DNA of 64,000 nucleotides from Micromonospora sp. KC606 (GTDB lineage Bacteria > Actinomycetota > Actinomycetes > Mycobacteriales > Micromonosporaceae), in NCBI RefSeq assembly GCF_004348675.1, contig NZ_SMKN01000018.1, positions 1 through 64,000 on the forward strand, written 5' to 3'. A program made the translations under genes and the position numbers. Shown here in pieces: positions 51,817 to 61,202 of this stretch (the first letter of the stretch is position 1; each line of letters begins with the position of its first letter). The notes under the pieces were generated by a model that saw nothing but the letters and a program-made list of their open reading frames with translations, was not told the origin of the DNA and made no database searches.

Positions 51817-52947
51817 TCAGACCATCTCGTGGTGGATGCGGCCAGCCCGCCGGGTCAACGGTTGCCCGGTGCCGCCCCACCGGCTCGCGATGATCTCGGC
51901 GGCGATACTCACCGCGGTCTCCTCCGGGGTACGCCCGCCCAGGTCCAACCCGACCGGCGACGCCAGCCGGGACAGCTCCGCCTCGGTCAGCCCGGCCTCG
52001 CGCAGCCGCGTCAGCCGCTGCTCGTGGGTACGCCGGGAGCCCATCGCGCCGACGTACGCCAGCGGCAGCCGCAGCGCCACATCCAGCAGCGGCCCGTCGA
52101 ACTTCGGGTCGTGGGTAAGCACGCAGGTCACCGTTCGTTCGTCGATGAGCCCGGCGTCCGCCTGTGCCCGCAGGTACCGGTGCGGCCAGTCCACCACCAC
52201 CTCGTGCGCCTCGGGGAAGCGCCTGGCGGTGGCGAACACCGGCCTCGCGTCGCACACCGTCACCCGGTATCCGAGGAAAGCGCCGATGCGGGCCACCGCC
52301 GCCGCGAAGTCGATGGCCCCGAAAATGATCATCCGGGGTGCGGGCGCGAACGAGGAGACGAACAGCGTCAGGTCCTCGCCACGACGCTGCCCGTCGTACC
52401 CGTACCGCAGGGTGCCGGTGCGGCCGGTGGCGAGCATGCCGCGGGCGTCGTCGGTCGCCGCGCCGTCCAGCCGGTCGGTGCCGAGCGACCCCGCAGTCCG
52501 GTCGTGCCATACCACCAGCCGCCGCCCCAGCCGCCCGGCCGGGTCCAGCTCGCCGGCCGCCACGCAGGTGACCACCGCGACCGGGACGCCCGCGCGGATG
52601 TCCCGAATCACCTCACCCAACTGCGGAAAGGCATCCCGGTCCACCCGCTCCACGAACACGTCGATGGTCCCGCCGCAGGTCAGCCCCACCGCGAACGCGT
52701 CGCCGTCGCTGACCCCGTACCGCCGCCGCACCGGCCGGGCGCCGGCGACCACCTCACTGGCCAACTCGTACACCGCGCCCTCCACGCAGCCGCCGGAGAC
52801 GCTGCCCACCGCGGTTCCGCCGGGCCCGACCAGCATGGTGGCGCCCGGCGGCCGGGGTGCCGAGCGCCAGGTCTCCACCACCGTCGCCAACCCCACCGGC
52901 TGGCCGGCCGCCCACCACCCGCCGAGGTCGTCCAGCACCTCACGCAA
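51817..52947 (-). CDS. XdhC/PaoD-family molybdenum cofactor chaperone
   Basis: The 376-residue protein has the XdhC N-terminal domain (RSAPRPPGATMLVGPGG, GSVSGGCVEGAVYELA) with a conserved Cys, and a C-terminal Rossmann domain (MIIFGAIDFAAAVARIGAFL, YVGAMGSRRTHEQRL). It binds and sulfurates the cofactor and delivers it to the large subunit. The start is TTG (52947) or a GTG three codons later. It is the last gene of the oxidoreductase operon. Confidence 0.9.
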   Translation of the reverse strand: MREVLDDLGGWWAAGQPVGLATVVETWRSAPRPPGATMLVGPGGTAVGSVSGGCVEGAVYELASEVVAGARPVRRRYGVSDGDAFAVGLTCGGTIDVFVERVDRDAFPQLGEVIRDIRAGVPVAVVTCVAAGELDPAGRLGRRLVVWHDRTAGSLGTDRLDGAATDDARGMLATGRTGTLRYGYDGQRRGEDLTLFVSSFAPAPRMIIFGAIDFAAAVARIGAFLGYRVTVCDARPVFATARRFPEAHEVVVDWPHRYLRAQADAGLIDERTVTCVLTHDPKFDGPLLDVALRLPLAYVGAMGSRRTHEQRLTRLREAGLTEAELSRLASPVGLDLGGRTPEETAVSIAAEIIASRWGGTGQPLTRRAGRIHHEMV

Positions 52948-52998
52948 CCCGCATCATCTCCCTCAACACCTCCGGTACGCCCAGGCACGCGTTCCCGG

Positions 52999-55218
52999 TC
53001 AGAGCAGCTTGTCCGGGGTGATGGGCAGGTCGCGGATCCGGCGACCGGTGGCGTTGTAGACGGCGTTGGCTATCGCCGCCGCCGCACCGACCGTGCCTAA
53101 CTCGCCGATGCCGCGCACGCCCTCGGAGTTGAAGGCGGTGTCCGGGTGCTGCACGAACTGCACGTCCATCGGCGGTACGTCGGCGTTGACCGGCACCAGG
53201 TATTCGGCGAAGTTGGCGTTGGCGAACCGGCCGGTTGCCGGCTCCACCTGGATGCCCTCGCTCAGCGCCTGACCGATGCCGAAGATGACCCCACCGATGA
53301 TCTGGCTGCGTGCCGTCTTGGGGTTGATGATTTTGCCGGCGTCGACCACGGTGGTGAACCGGCTCACCCGGGTTTCGCCGGTCCAGCGGTTCACGCGGAC
53401 CTCGCAGAAGTGCGCGCCGAACGAGGCGAACTCGAACCCCTGCCGGTCGCCGCCGAAGCCGACGCCCTCGGTGGCCTCCACGGCCGCGCTACCGGTCGCC
53501 TCCAGCAGATCGCCGAAGCTGACCCTGCGAGCGGCGGCGGTGAGGGCGCCGTCGGCGTACCGTACGTCCTGCGGGTTCATGCCGTGGAACGGTGAGCGCG
53601 GGTTCTCGACCGCCAGTTGGATCAGCGCGCGCTTGACGGATTCGGCCGCGAGCCGCAGTGCCGATGCGGCGCCGGCCGTCGAGGCGGAGCTGACGGCTCC
53701 GGTGTTGTTCGGCAATGCGGAGTCACCGATGTCCGGCCTGATCCGATCCATGGGGATACCCAGGGCGTCCGCGCCGAGCTGGGCCAAAACGGTCCACAAG
53801 CCCGTGCCCAGGTCCGCGCCGGCGGTGGAAACACCGGCGGTGCCGTCCGCCTGCAGGCGTATCTTCACCTGACTGGGGAAGCGCGCCGCCGGGTAGATCG
53901 CGGTGGCCATGCCCATGCCGATCAGCCACTCCCTGTCGGGAGAAGTGACCTTGCCGGGGACCGGGTTGCGCCGCGACCAGCCGAACCTCCGCGCGCCGAC
54001 GCGGTAGCACTCGTCGAGGTGTTTGCTGGACCATGGATGGCCGTTGCCGGGCACGACTGTGGTGCCGTTCTTCATCCGCAGCTCAACCGGGTCCATCCGG
54101 AGCCGGGCCGCTAGCTCGTCCATGGCGCTTTCGATCGCGAAGGCGCCGGGCTCCTCATTCGGCGCCCGCATGATGGTGCTCGTCGGTATGTCGAGCGTGA
54201 CGGCTCTCTGCCCGATGTGAATGTTCTCGGACCGGTACAGCGGCAGCGTCGTGGTGTGGGGGCCCCACGGGAACATCGCACCCGAGGTGGACGCGCTGGA
54301 GTAGGCGTCGTGCTTCACCGCGATGAGTACGCCGTCCCGGGTGGCGCCGAGCGCCACGGTTTGCGCCACCGCCGAGCGGTGCCCGGTGACGGTGAACATC
54401 TGTTCCCGGGTGAGCACGGTGCTCACCGGCCGGTCGAGGGCCCGCGCCGCGGCCACCGTGAGCAGCGTGTGCCCCCAGGTCATCGCCTTGTTGCCGAAGC
54501 CACCGCCGACGTACGGGGAAACCACGCGCACTCTGGCCTGATCCACCCCCACACACCGGGCGATGTCCTGAACATGCCCGACCGGTGCCTGGGTGCCGCT
54601 GTAGACGGTCACGTGACCATCGCGCCACACCGCCACGGTCGAGTGCGGTTCCATCGGATTGTGGAGTTTGATCGGCTGGCGGTAGCTGCCGGACACGGTG
54701 ACCTCGGCGGCGGCGAGCGCGTCGTCGATCGAGGCGACCCCGTCGGCCAGGTAGTCCTGGATGGCTGGTCCGAAGAAGAAGGGCTCGGGGACCGCGGCAT
54801 TGGGGATGTTGTCCTCGAACGAGGCCACCGGCGTCCGGGCGTCATAGGCCACCCGGACCAGCGCGGCCGCGTCCCGCGCCTGCTCGAACGTCTCGGCCAC
54901 CACCAACCCGACGATCTGCCCGTGGTGACGCACCTCGGTGTCCTGCAACGGCACCCAGTTCGGGCCGAATAGGCCACCCCCCTGGTTGAACAGCTTCAGC
55001 GGGTTCAACGGCGTGTAGACAGCCAGGACACCTGCGGAACGCTGAGCCGCCGCGGTGTCCATCGACCGGATACTGCCCCGGCCCACTGTGCTCAACACCA
55101 GATAACCGTGGGCCAGCCGGTCGGGGTGATGGTCCGACGCGTACCCGGCCGCGCCCGTGACCTTCAGGCGGCCGTCGACCCGGTTTACCGGCTTCCCGAG
55201 CGGGGACTGCTGGGACAT
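52999..55218 (-). CDS. Molybdopterin-binding large subunit of a PaoC-like aldehyde oxidoreductase
   Basis: The 739-residue protein is a xanthine-dehydrogenase-family catalytic subunit. Signs are VSPYVGGGFGNKAMTW, MRAPNEEPGAFAIESAMDEL, GADLGTGLWTVLAQLGADAL, and the catalytic Glu in EGVRGIGELGTVGAAAAIAN. Length and lack of FAD/FeS domains fit the three-subunit PaoABC layout. It oxidises aldehydes or a heterocycle at a Mo centre. Four bases from the FAD subunit gene. Confidence 0.92.
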   Translation of the reverse strand: MSQQSPLGKPVNRVDGRLKVTGAAGYASDHHPDRLAHGYLVLSTVGRGSIRSMDTAAAQRSAGVLAVYTPLNPLKLFNQGGGLFGPNWVPLQDTEVRHHGQIVGLVVAETFEQARDAAALVRVAYDARTPVASFEDNIPNAAVPEPFFFGPAIQDYLADGVASIDDALAAAEVTVSGSYRQPIKLHNPMEPHSTVAVWRDGHVTVYSGTQAPVGHVQDIARCVGVDQARVRVVSPYVGGGFGNKAMTWGHTLLTVAAARALDRPVSTVLTREQMFTVTGHRSAVAQTVALGATRDGVLIAVKHDAYSSASTSGAMFPWGPHTTTLPLYRSENIHIGQRAVTLDIPTSTIMRAPNEEPGAFAIESAMDELAARLRMDPVELRMKNGTTVVPGNGHPWSSKHLDECYRVGARRFGWSRRNPVPGKVTSPDREWLIGMGMATAIYPAARFPSQVKIRLQADGTAGVSTAGADLGTGLWTVLAQLGADALGIPMDRIRPDIGDSALPNNTGAVSSASTAGAASALRLAAESVKRALIQLAVENPRSPFHGMNPQDVRYADGALTAAARRVSFGDLLEATGSAAVEATEGVGFGGDRQGFEFASFGAHFCEVRVNRWTGETRVSRFTTVVDAGKIINPKTARSQIIGGVIFGIGQALSEGIQVEPATGRFANANFAEYLVPVNADVPPMDVQFVQHPDTAFNSEGVRGIGELGTVGAAAAIANAVYNATGRRIRDLPITPDKLL

Positions 55219-55221
55219 CGC

Positions 55222-56193
55222 TCAGCCCTTCAGACTCATCACGGCACGGACGATCGTCCGCTGCACCAGGGACACCTTGAACCGGTTGTGCGCCAACGGA
55301 CGCGCGTCCGCCACGGCGCGCGCCGCCGCGGCCTCGACCACGTCCTGGCGCAGCGGACGGTTCCGCAGTGCGTCCTCGACCGCGGGCAGCCGCCACGGTC
55401 TTGTCCCCACGCCGCCGACCGCGAGCCGTACGTCCCGGATGGTCCGGCCGGACAGATTGACCGCGACCGCCGCGGAGGTCAGGGCGAACTCGTACGACGT
55501 CCGGTCACGGATTTTGAGGTACGTCGAACGGCGCGCCCAGTCGAGCCGAGGCACCATCACGCCGGTGACCAGTTCGCCCGGTCGCAGGTCGTGTTCGAGG
55601 TGCGGGGTCGTCCCGGGGAGGCGGTAGAAGTCCGCCAGGCGTACCGTGCGAACGCCGGACCGGTCCCGCAGTTGGACCGCCGCGTCCAACGCGACCAGCG
55701 CCACCGCCAGGTCGCTGGGGTGCGTGGACACGCACGAGTTGCTGGTGCCGAGGATGGCGTGCATGCGGTTCTCGCCGTTCAGCGCGGAACAGCCGGTGCC
55801 CGGCTCCCGCTTGTTGCACGGCGTCGCAGTGTCGCGGAAGTAACCGCACCGGCTGCGCTGCAGCAGGTTGCCGCCAATGCTGGCCATGTTCCGAAGCTGC
55901 CCTGAGGCGCTGGCCAGCAGCGCCTCGGCGATGACCGGGTAACCGGCCTTCACCAGCGGGTAGCCAGCGATGTCGCTCATCCGTTCCAACGCGCCGATGT
56001 GCAGCCCTCGCCGGTCCCGGTGAACTCCACGCATCGGCAGGCGGTTGATGTCCACCACCCGCTGCGGCGTCATTACGTCCAGCTTCATCAGGTCCACCAG
56101 CGTGGTCCCACCGGCCAGGTACGCCGAACCGTCGCCGCTGCGTGACAGCGCCTCCCCGACCGTCCTCGCGATGGTGAAGTCGTGCGCTCGCAT
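55222..56193 (-). CDS. FAD-binding subunit of the PaoB-like aldehyde oxidoreductase
   Basis: The 323-residue protein starts MRAHDFTIARTVGEALSRSG with FAD motif YLAGGTTLVDLMKLDV and GNLLQRSRCGYFRDTATPCN. The Cys in this last segment and the following EPGTGCSALNG match the extra 4Fe-4S loop known from PaoB, which XDH FAD subunits lack. It accepts electrons from the FeS subunit. The ATG overlaps the stop of the FeS gene. Confidence 0.92.
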   Translation of the reverse strand: MRAHDFTIARTVGEALSRSGDGSAYLAGGTTLVDLMKLDVMTPQRVVDINRLPMRGVHRDRRGLHIGALERMSDIAGYPLVKAGYPVIAEALLASASGQLRNMASIGGNLLQRSRCGYFRDTATPCNKREPGTGCSALNGENRMHAILGTSNSCVSTHPSDLAVALVALDAAVQLRDRSGVRTVRLADFYRLPGTTPHLEHDLRPGELVTGVMVPRLDWARRSTYLKIRDRTSYEFALTSAAVAVNLSGRTIRDVRLAVGGVGTRPWRLPAVEDALRNRPLRQDVVEAAAARAVADARPLAHNRFKVSLVQRTIVRAVMSLKG

Positions 56194-56873
56194 CAACCGG
56201 CCGCCTTTCCGTGACGGGCGGCTTTGATCGCCGCGACGATGTTCTCGTACGCGCCACAGCGGCAGATGTTGCCGCACATGGCCTCCCGGATTTCCGCGTC
56301 AGAGCGGGCGTTTCCTTCGGCTACCACGGCCACCGCCGACATAATCTGCCCGGAGGTGCAGAATCCGCACTGGAACGCATCCTGGTCGATGAACGCCTGC
56401 TGCATCGGGTGCAGCCGGCCGCCGCCGCCACCGCCACCGGCCGATGCCAGGCCCTCGATGGTGGTCACCGACCGGCCTTGCACCGAACCGGCCAGGGTCA
56501 GGCAGGACAGCACCCGGCGGCCGTCCACGTGTACCGTGCACGCGCCGCACTGGCCGCGGTCGCACCCCTTCTTTGTGCCGGTAAGGTGCAACCGGTCACG
56601 CAGCGCGTCGAGCAAGGTCACCCGCGGATCGATGCGCAGCCGCTCGGTGCGTCCGTTCACGCGCAGCGCGATATCGATCAGATTTTCGCCCGGTGACTCG
56701 ATCGCCGGAGCAGCCGTCGCCGGCGGCGCCGCAACGGCGCTCTGCGCCACCGGCGCACTCACCGCGAGACCGGCAGAGGCGGCCGCGGTTCGGGCGAGGA
56801 AGCCGCGGCGGGACACGCTGTCAACGCGACCCTGTCCGGCCGCAGGTCCTGGTGCGTCTTCCGTCGCGCTCAT
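56193..56873 (-). CDS. 2Fe-2S subunit of the PaoA-like aldehyde oxidoreductase, with Tat signal
   Basis: From ATG 56873, with GGAGG close upstream, the 226-residue protein begins with a twin-arginine signal (SRRGFLARTAAASAGLAVSA) followed by a Pro/Ala linker. The plant-type cluster is GCDRGQCGACTVHVDG and the second cluster CGFCTSGQ and CGNICRCGAY. PaoA of E. coli has the same layout and carries the whole complex out of the cytoplasm. First gene of the operon. Confidence 0.93.
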   Translation of the reverse strand: MSATEDAPGPAAGQGRVDSVSRRGFLARTAAASAGLAVSAPVAQSAVAAPPATAAPAIESPGENLIDIALRVNGRTERLRIDPRVTLLDALRDRLHLTGTKKGCDRGQCGACTVHVDGRRVLSCLTLAGSVQGRSVTTIEGLASAGGGGGGGRLHPMQQAFIDQDAFQCGFCTSGQIMSAVAVVAEGNARSDAEIREAMCGNICRCGAYENIVAAIKAARHGKAAG

Positions 56874-57168
56874 CGCGCCTCCAACAGTCGAACGGTCAGA
56901 TAAGCCCGGCGCGACGTGGGTCGCCCGACCCACACCTGGTCCCGTCAGTGGCCGCAACCGAGCCGGCTGACGCAACACCCGACCCCTGGTGGACGTCACG
57001 TCGATAAATCGCTTTGACATGGACGGCTGGCCGTCCATGAACCCAACTCGGCGACCGGTCGGTCGGACGTGGCAGCAACGCTGCCCCGCACACCGTCCGC
57101 TCGGCCGGACATGACAGCAACCCTGCCCCGGCACGCCACCACTAACCAGTGCAAGCTTTTGCTACGTA

Positions 57169-57365
57169 CCGTTTTCCTACTACTGGCAGGAACAGGCTAC
57201 GAACGTGGTCAACTCGGCATACTGGACGCCATGGTCGACCACAGGCGATCGGATCTCGGGTTGCCCAGCTTCGACCGTCGCTACCATGCGGCAGGAGCAC
57301 AGGCCAGTACGGCGATAGGGCCTAACCGTTCACGGGTGGAGCTGCCATCGGATGCCTGCTGGTAA
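57169..57365 (+). repeat. Degenerate copy of the XRE regulator promoter and 5' coding region
   Basis: CCGTTTTCCTAC, CTGGCAG and ACAGGCT occur in the same order here and at 57659-57690. Both copies then have ATGGTCGA at similar distance (57231 and 57716) and DLGLP-x-F-x-RR coding sequence. This copy lacks the HTH codons and stops at 57363. Confidence 0.6.
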
Positions 57366-57658
57366 GTGGCGACGCACGAGGTCGTTAGACACCCGCCCTT
57401 CCCCCAGACGCCGGTACGGTCACCCACCGCGAGTGCCTTGACGCGTGGCATCAAACCAGGTCGGTCTCGCGAGACCCATCTCCGCTTCTCGCGCCAGAAC
57501 CGGCTCCTGCCCCGAGCTGAGTTCGGTCGTCATCTGGCGTCTCTCCCTTGATCGGTCGATCAGCCGTTATGTACAGTCCCCAAACCGCTGGAAGATCTCA
57601 AACCGGACGCAAGGCATAAATCAACCCGAACATCTGCGGACCGCCCTCTGACTACGCC
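57366..57658 (+). other. Intergenic stretch, no supported gene
   Basis: Lies between the degenerate and the intact copies of the regulator 5' region. No recognisable coding sequence. Confidence 0.35.
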
Positions 57659-57715
57659 CCGTTTTCCTACCTCTGGCAGAGACAGGCTCCGGACGTGATC
57701 AGCCATACTTGGGGC

Positions 57716-58630
57716 ATGGTCGATCAGATACGTTCGGGGGATCCGACGCCTGGTGCCCTCGATCGGCGTACGGAGCTGGGCCGGTTCCTGCGCACGCGCC
57801 GGGCCGCGCTGAAGCCGGAGGATCTTGGGCTGCCCGGCTTCGGCCGCCGCCGGCGGGTGCCGGGGCTGCGCCGGGAGGAGGTCGCCCAGGCTGCCGGGGT
57901 TTCCGTCGCCTACTACACCCGGCTGGAGCAGGGCAACAGCGACAACGTCTCCGCCGAAGTGCTCAAGGCCATCGCCCGCGCGCTACGACTCTCCGACCCC
58001 GAGCACAACTACATGACACAACTGGCAAAGCCCAAGCCGGACGAGAACGAGGGCACCCACCCGCGGCCGCAGCGCCTGCGCCCCGCCCTGCAACACCTAC
58101 TCGACGCCATCGACGGCGTACCGGCCTACGTGATCGGGCAACGCTCGGACATCCTGGGCTGGAACCGACTCGCCGCAGGACTGTTCGGCAACTGGAACGA
58201 GCTGCCGCCAGACGAACTCAACTATGCCCGTTTCACATTCCTCTCCCCCACGGCACGGAACCTGTTTGTCGATTGGGAAGACAAAGCGGCCACCATCGTC
58301 AGCCTTCTACGCCTGTTCGCCAGCCGCTGCCCCGACGATCCACAACTGGCCGCCCTCATCGGTGAGCTCGGGGTCAAAAGCGAGGACTTCCGTCGCATGT
58401 GGGCCACATACGAACTACGTCTCAAGGACCCCGGCCCGCTGCGACTGAACCACCCGCTCGTCGGCGAGCTGACTCTGTCGTACGAGGTTTTCTCCTTTCG
58501 CGCCGACCCCGACCAGACACTGATCACCTACCACGCCGAACCCGGCTCTGCCTCCGCGTCCGCCCTACGCATGCTCGCCAATTGGGGAACCGCCGCCACG
58601 ACGCCCACCCGCTCGACGGTGGACGGTTGA
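57716..58630 (+). CDS. XRE-family regulator with MmyB-like ligand domain
   Basis: From ATG 57716 the 304-residue protein has an N-terminal HTH (RVPGLRREEVAQAAGVSVAY, YTRLEQGNSDNVSAEVLKA) and a PAS-like MmyB C-terminal domain (VPAYVIGQRSDILGWNRLAA, HPLVGELTLSYEVFSFRADP). Relatives often repress a divergent short-chain dehydrogenase or oxidoreductase. Here the paoABC-like operon is 840 bp away in the opposite direction. Confidence 0.92.
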   Translation: MVDQIRSGDPTPGALDRRTELGRFLRTRRAALKPEDLGLPGFGRRRRVPGLRREEVAQAAGVSVAYYTRLEQGNSDNVSAEVLKAIARALRLSDPEHNYMTQLAKPKPDENEGTHPRPQRLRPALQHLLDAIDGVPAYVIGQRSDILGWNRLAAGLFGNWNELPPDELNYARFTFLSPTARNLFVDWEDKAATIVSLLRLFASRCPDDPQLAALIGELGVKSEDFRRMWATYELRLKDPGPLRLNHPLVGELTLSYEVFSFRADPDQTLITYHAEPGSASASALRMLANWGTAATTPTRSTVDG

Positions 58631-59057
58631 CCCACCTCCTGGACAGGATCGACGCTGGGCCGTGCCAGTTCGTGAATCCGCAGCCACCTGCGCCTCGGCG
58701 GTCGCGTGCTCGCCGACGGGCCGGGACGCAGGGGGTGCTGGTCGGACGAGCAGCCACCGAGCCGCCCCACGTTCACAGCGACAAACAAGCATAAATCCTC
58801 ACCTATCTTCCCGCAGGTCAGGCTTTATGATCATGCACTCCGGAAGGGACTCACCCCCTATCTCACTGAGATCAATTTATCGACTCAAGCTCATCCGCGC
58901 TCCGCATGAACTGCTGGTTCTGCCCGCCGCCGCAGGTGTACGGGGACAGGCGGGTGCCGTCGGCGGTGGAGTCGCACGGTACGTCGAGGCACTTGCCGGA
59001 GTGGCGTGCGACCAGGCGCGCATAGCCGCTGCCGGCGTCCTGCACTGGGATGCCCCC

Positions 59058-59370
59058 GATTCACCGGCCAATCGGGCGGAGTTCGGCGGGCATCTGGTCG
59101 TGCATCACTGCCTGACCCGCATCGTCATGGGCCTGGCCGAGGAGAACGGCATCAATCCCGACCGAGTGTCGTTCATCAAGGTCCTCAAGCACGCCAGGCG
59201 CAGTGTGGTCCGGCAGTGCGCCGATACCCCCGCGAAGATCGAACGATTCCTCGCCTCGCTGGCTGCGAAGGTCGGCCGCAAGCTCGACAATGGACTTCGG
59301 CGCTTGCGCGAGGCGGACCGGTTCCTCAAGCGACCAGACTCCAAATACTCCTCGAAGCTCTCTTATCGGA
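59058..59370 (+). pseudogene. IS4-type transposase C-terminal fragment
   Basis: HLVVHHCLTRIVMGLAEENG, INPDRVSFIKVLKHARRSVV and KIERFLASLAAKVGRKLDN match the last part of IS4-family transposases. The catalytic core is missing. Confidence 0.6.
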
Positions 59371-59462
59371 CGAATAGCAGGGACCGGCGACCGACGGCAC
59401 CGTGTCCTGGCCAAGGTCATCACGCTGCACCCGAGATAGTTCGATATTCAAACAACGGCATT

Positions 59463-60414
59463 GAGTGCCCGGCGGGAAGTGGCAGACGGTGATCTCCAGC
59501 CCGGTCTGCACCGCGAGGGCGGCCCGTTCGACCTTCCAAGCGCGGGTGCGGTAGCCGTTGCTGCCCCCGGCGTCCGCGGTGATCAGGAGCCGGCGGGCGG
59601 CCGGATAGTCGGTGTGGCCGGTCGTGGTCCACCAGCGGCGGATGGACTCGACTGCGAATGCGGCCGTGTCGTGGTCGGTGCCCACGTTGACCCAGCCGGT
59701 GTTCATCGACAGGTCGTAGATCCCGTACGGGATGGCCTTACCCAGTTCGGGGTCGGGAAAGTCGTGGGTGCCGACCGTGACCGGCCGCCCGGCAGGCCGC
59801 CACTGCCTGCCGTCGTTCTTGTACTGCCCGACCAGTTCCTTCTTTTTGATATCCACATTGATCACCGGATCGGCGCTGCCCTGGTGGGCTTTGACCCGCT
59901 CGTTGGGGTAACGGAACTGTCCGTCACGGTCCGGATGACGGCAGCCCTCGAGGGTCTTGGCGTTACCTTGCAGGCTGTACCCCTCGTCCCGCAGCAGATC
60001 GCCGACGGTGTCGGCGCTGACCTTGTGGCCGTGTCGGGTCAATTCCGCCGCCAGGGTACGTGTGGACTTGACCGTCCACCGCAGCGGCGACATCGGGTCG
60101 CCCCGCTCGTCCGGCTCGACCAGAACCAGCAACGCGGGACGCAGCCCCGGATCGACCACCACAGCCGGTTTACGCCCACCGCCGAGCCGGCGAACCCGAC
60201 CCAGCGGCTCCACGCCCGCGTCCAGCTCGTCGACGCCCGCCGATACCGTGGCCTCACGCATACCCGCCGCCCCGGCCACCGCACGGATTCCGCCGCGCCC
60301 CAACGCCCGGGCCTCCGCGCCCAGCAGCAACCGGCGCTGCCGCTCATCCAGATGAGGCAAGATCGCCTCTAGCCGCACGGCAAGCATCCGACAAACCTCA
60401 TCGCTGAACGCCAT
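59463..60414 (-). pseudogene. ISAzo13-family transposase, C-terminus missing
   Basis: The N-terminal 318 residues are intact: RRLLLGAEARALGRGGIRAV, RTLAAELTRHGHKVSADTVG, DPVINVDIKKKELVGQYKND and LLITADAGGSNGYRTRAWK. The protein should continue past VCHFPPGT into a Ser-Lys-Trp-Asn region with the catalytic Glu, but ends at the junction with the IS4 fragment. Confidence 0.8.
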
Positions 60415-60635
60415 AGCAGATCAACGCACAAGAATCCGCGAAGCTACGGGTTGTTTTCCGGCGGGCCTCAAGGTGACGCCGTTGACGGCGGGGGTGTCGC
60501 GGTCGGGTAGACCAGCGTGACGTCCGTCGAGGCAGCTCGGTCGGAGCGGACGGCGTGGCCTGCTCGGGCGCGCCGGTGGGCGGCATGTAGTCGGTGGCGC
60601 GGGTCATGAAGCCGGTGTAGTCGCCGGCGTGCTGA
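60415..60635 (+). other. Junction sequence without a supported gene
   Basis: Includes the upstream end of the ISAzo13 gene. Nothing else recognisable. Confidence 0.3.
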
Positions 60636-61157
60636 CCTTCCGGCGTCCTCGGCCTGCTGCTGGCCGTCGTCGGCGTCCTGGTCCTCGAGGGCGCCCACCC
60701 GGACGCACCGGTCGGCCTCGGCGACCTGCTGGTCTTCGGCGGCCTCGTCAGCGCCGCCGCCTACGTGCTCGTCGCCCGCGGCATCGCCGACCGGGTGGAC
60801 GCCCTCACCATGACGGCGCACCAGTCCGCCTTCGGGCTGGCGGTGATCCTCCCGTTCGGCGTGGCCGAGGTCGTCCGCGGCGGGCCGCGTCTGCTGACCG
60901 GTCACTCGGCCGGCGGCTGGCTGATCGCCCTGGCGATCGGCGTGTTCGGTTTCGGGGCCAGCTTCCTGCTCTACAACTTCGCCCTGGCCACGGTCCGGGC
61001 CGGCCGCGCCGGCATCATCCTCCGCCTGCTGCCGGTCTTCGGCGTGCTGTCGGCGGTGGCGGTCCTGGGCGAGCGGATCGGCGGCTGGCAGTGGTGCGGC
61101 GCGGCGCTGATCGTCGCCTCGATCTTCGTCTTCCCGGACGGCGAACCGGAAGACTGA
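60636..61157 (+). pseudogene. EamA transporter, C-terminal repeat only
   Basis: GDLLVFGGLVSAAAYVLVAR, LTMTAHQSAFGLAVILPFGV and LLPVFGVLSAVAVLGERIGG give five membrane helices of one EamA module. The aligned region is clearly related to the C-terminal half of the cluster transporter at 12.4-13.4 kb (TLTMTAYQFLFGLLCLAPL). An in-frame stop precedes it and the first module is missing. Confidence 0.75.
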
Positions 61158-61158
61158 C

Positions 61159-61188
61159 AAGGCGGCCCCGCACCGGCGGGACCGCCTT
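61159..61188 (+). terminator. Intrinsic-type terminator hairpin
   Basis: AAGGCGGCCCCGC and GCGGGACCGCCTT pair at 12 of 13 positions around a 4-base loop, directly after the EamA remnant stop. No long U tract follows, as is usual in high-GC actinomycetes. It could serve the convergent gene too. Confidence 0.75.
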
Positions 61189-61202
61189 CTCCGGGGTGGA
61201 AC

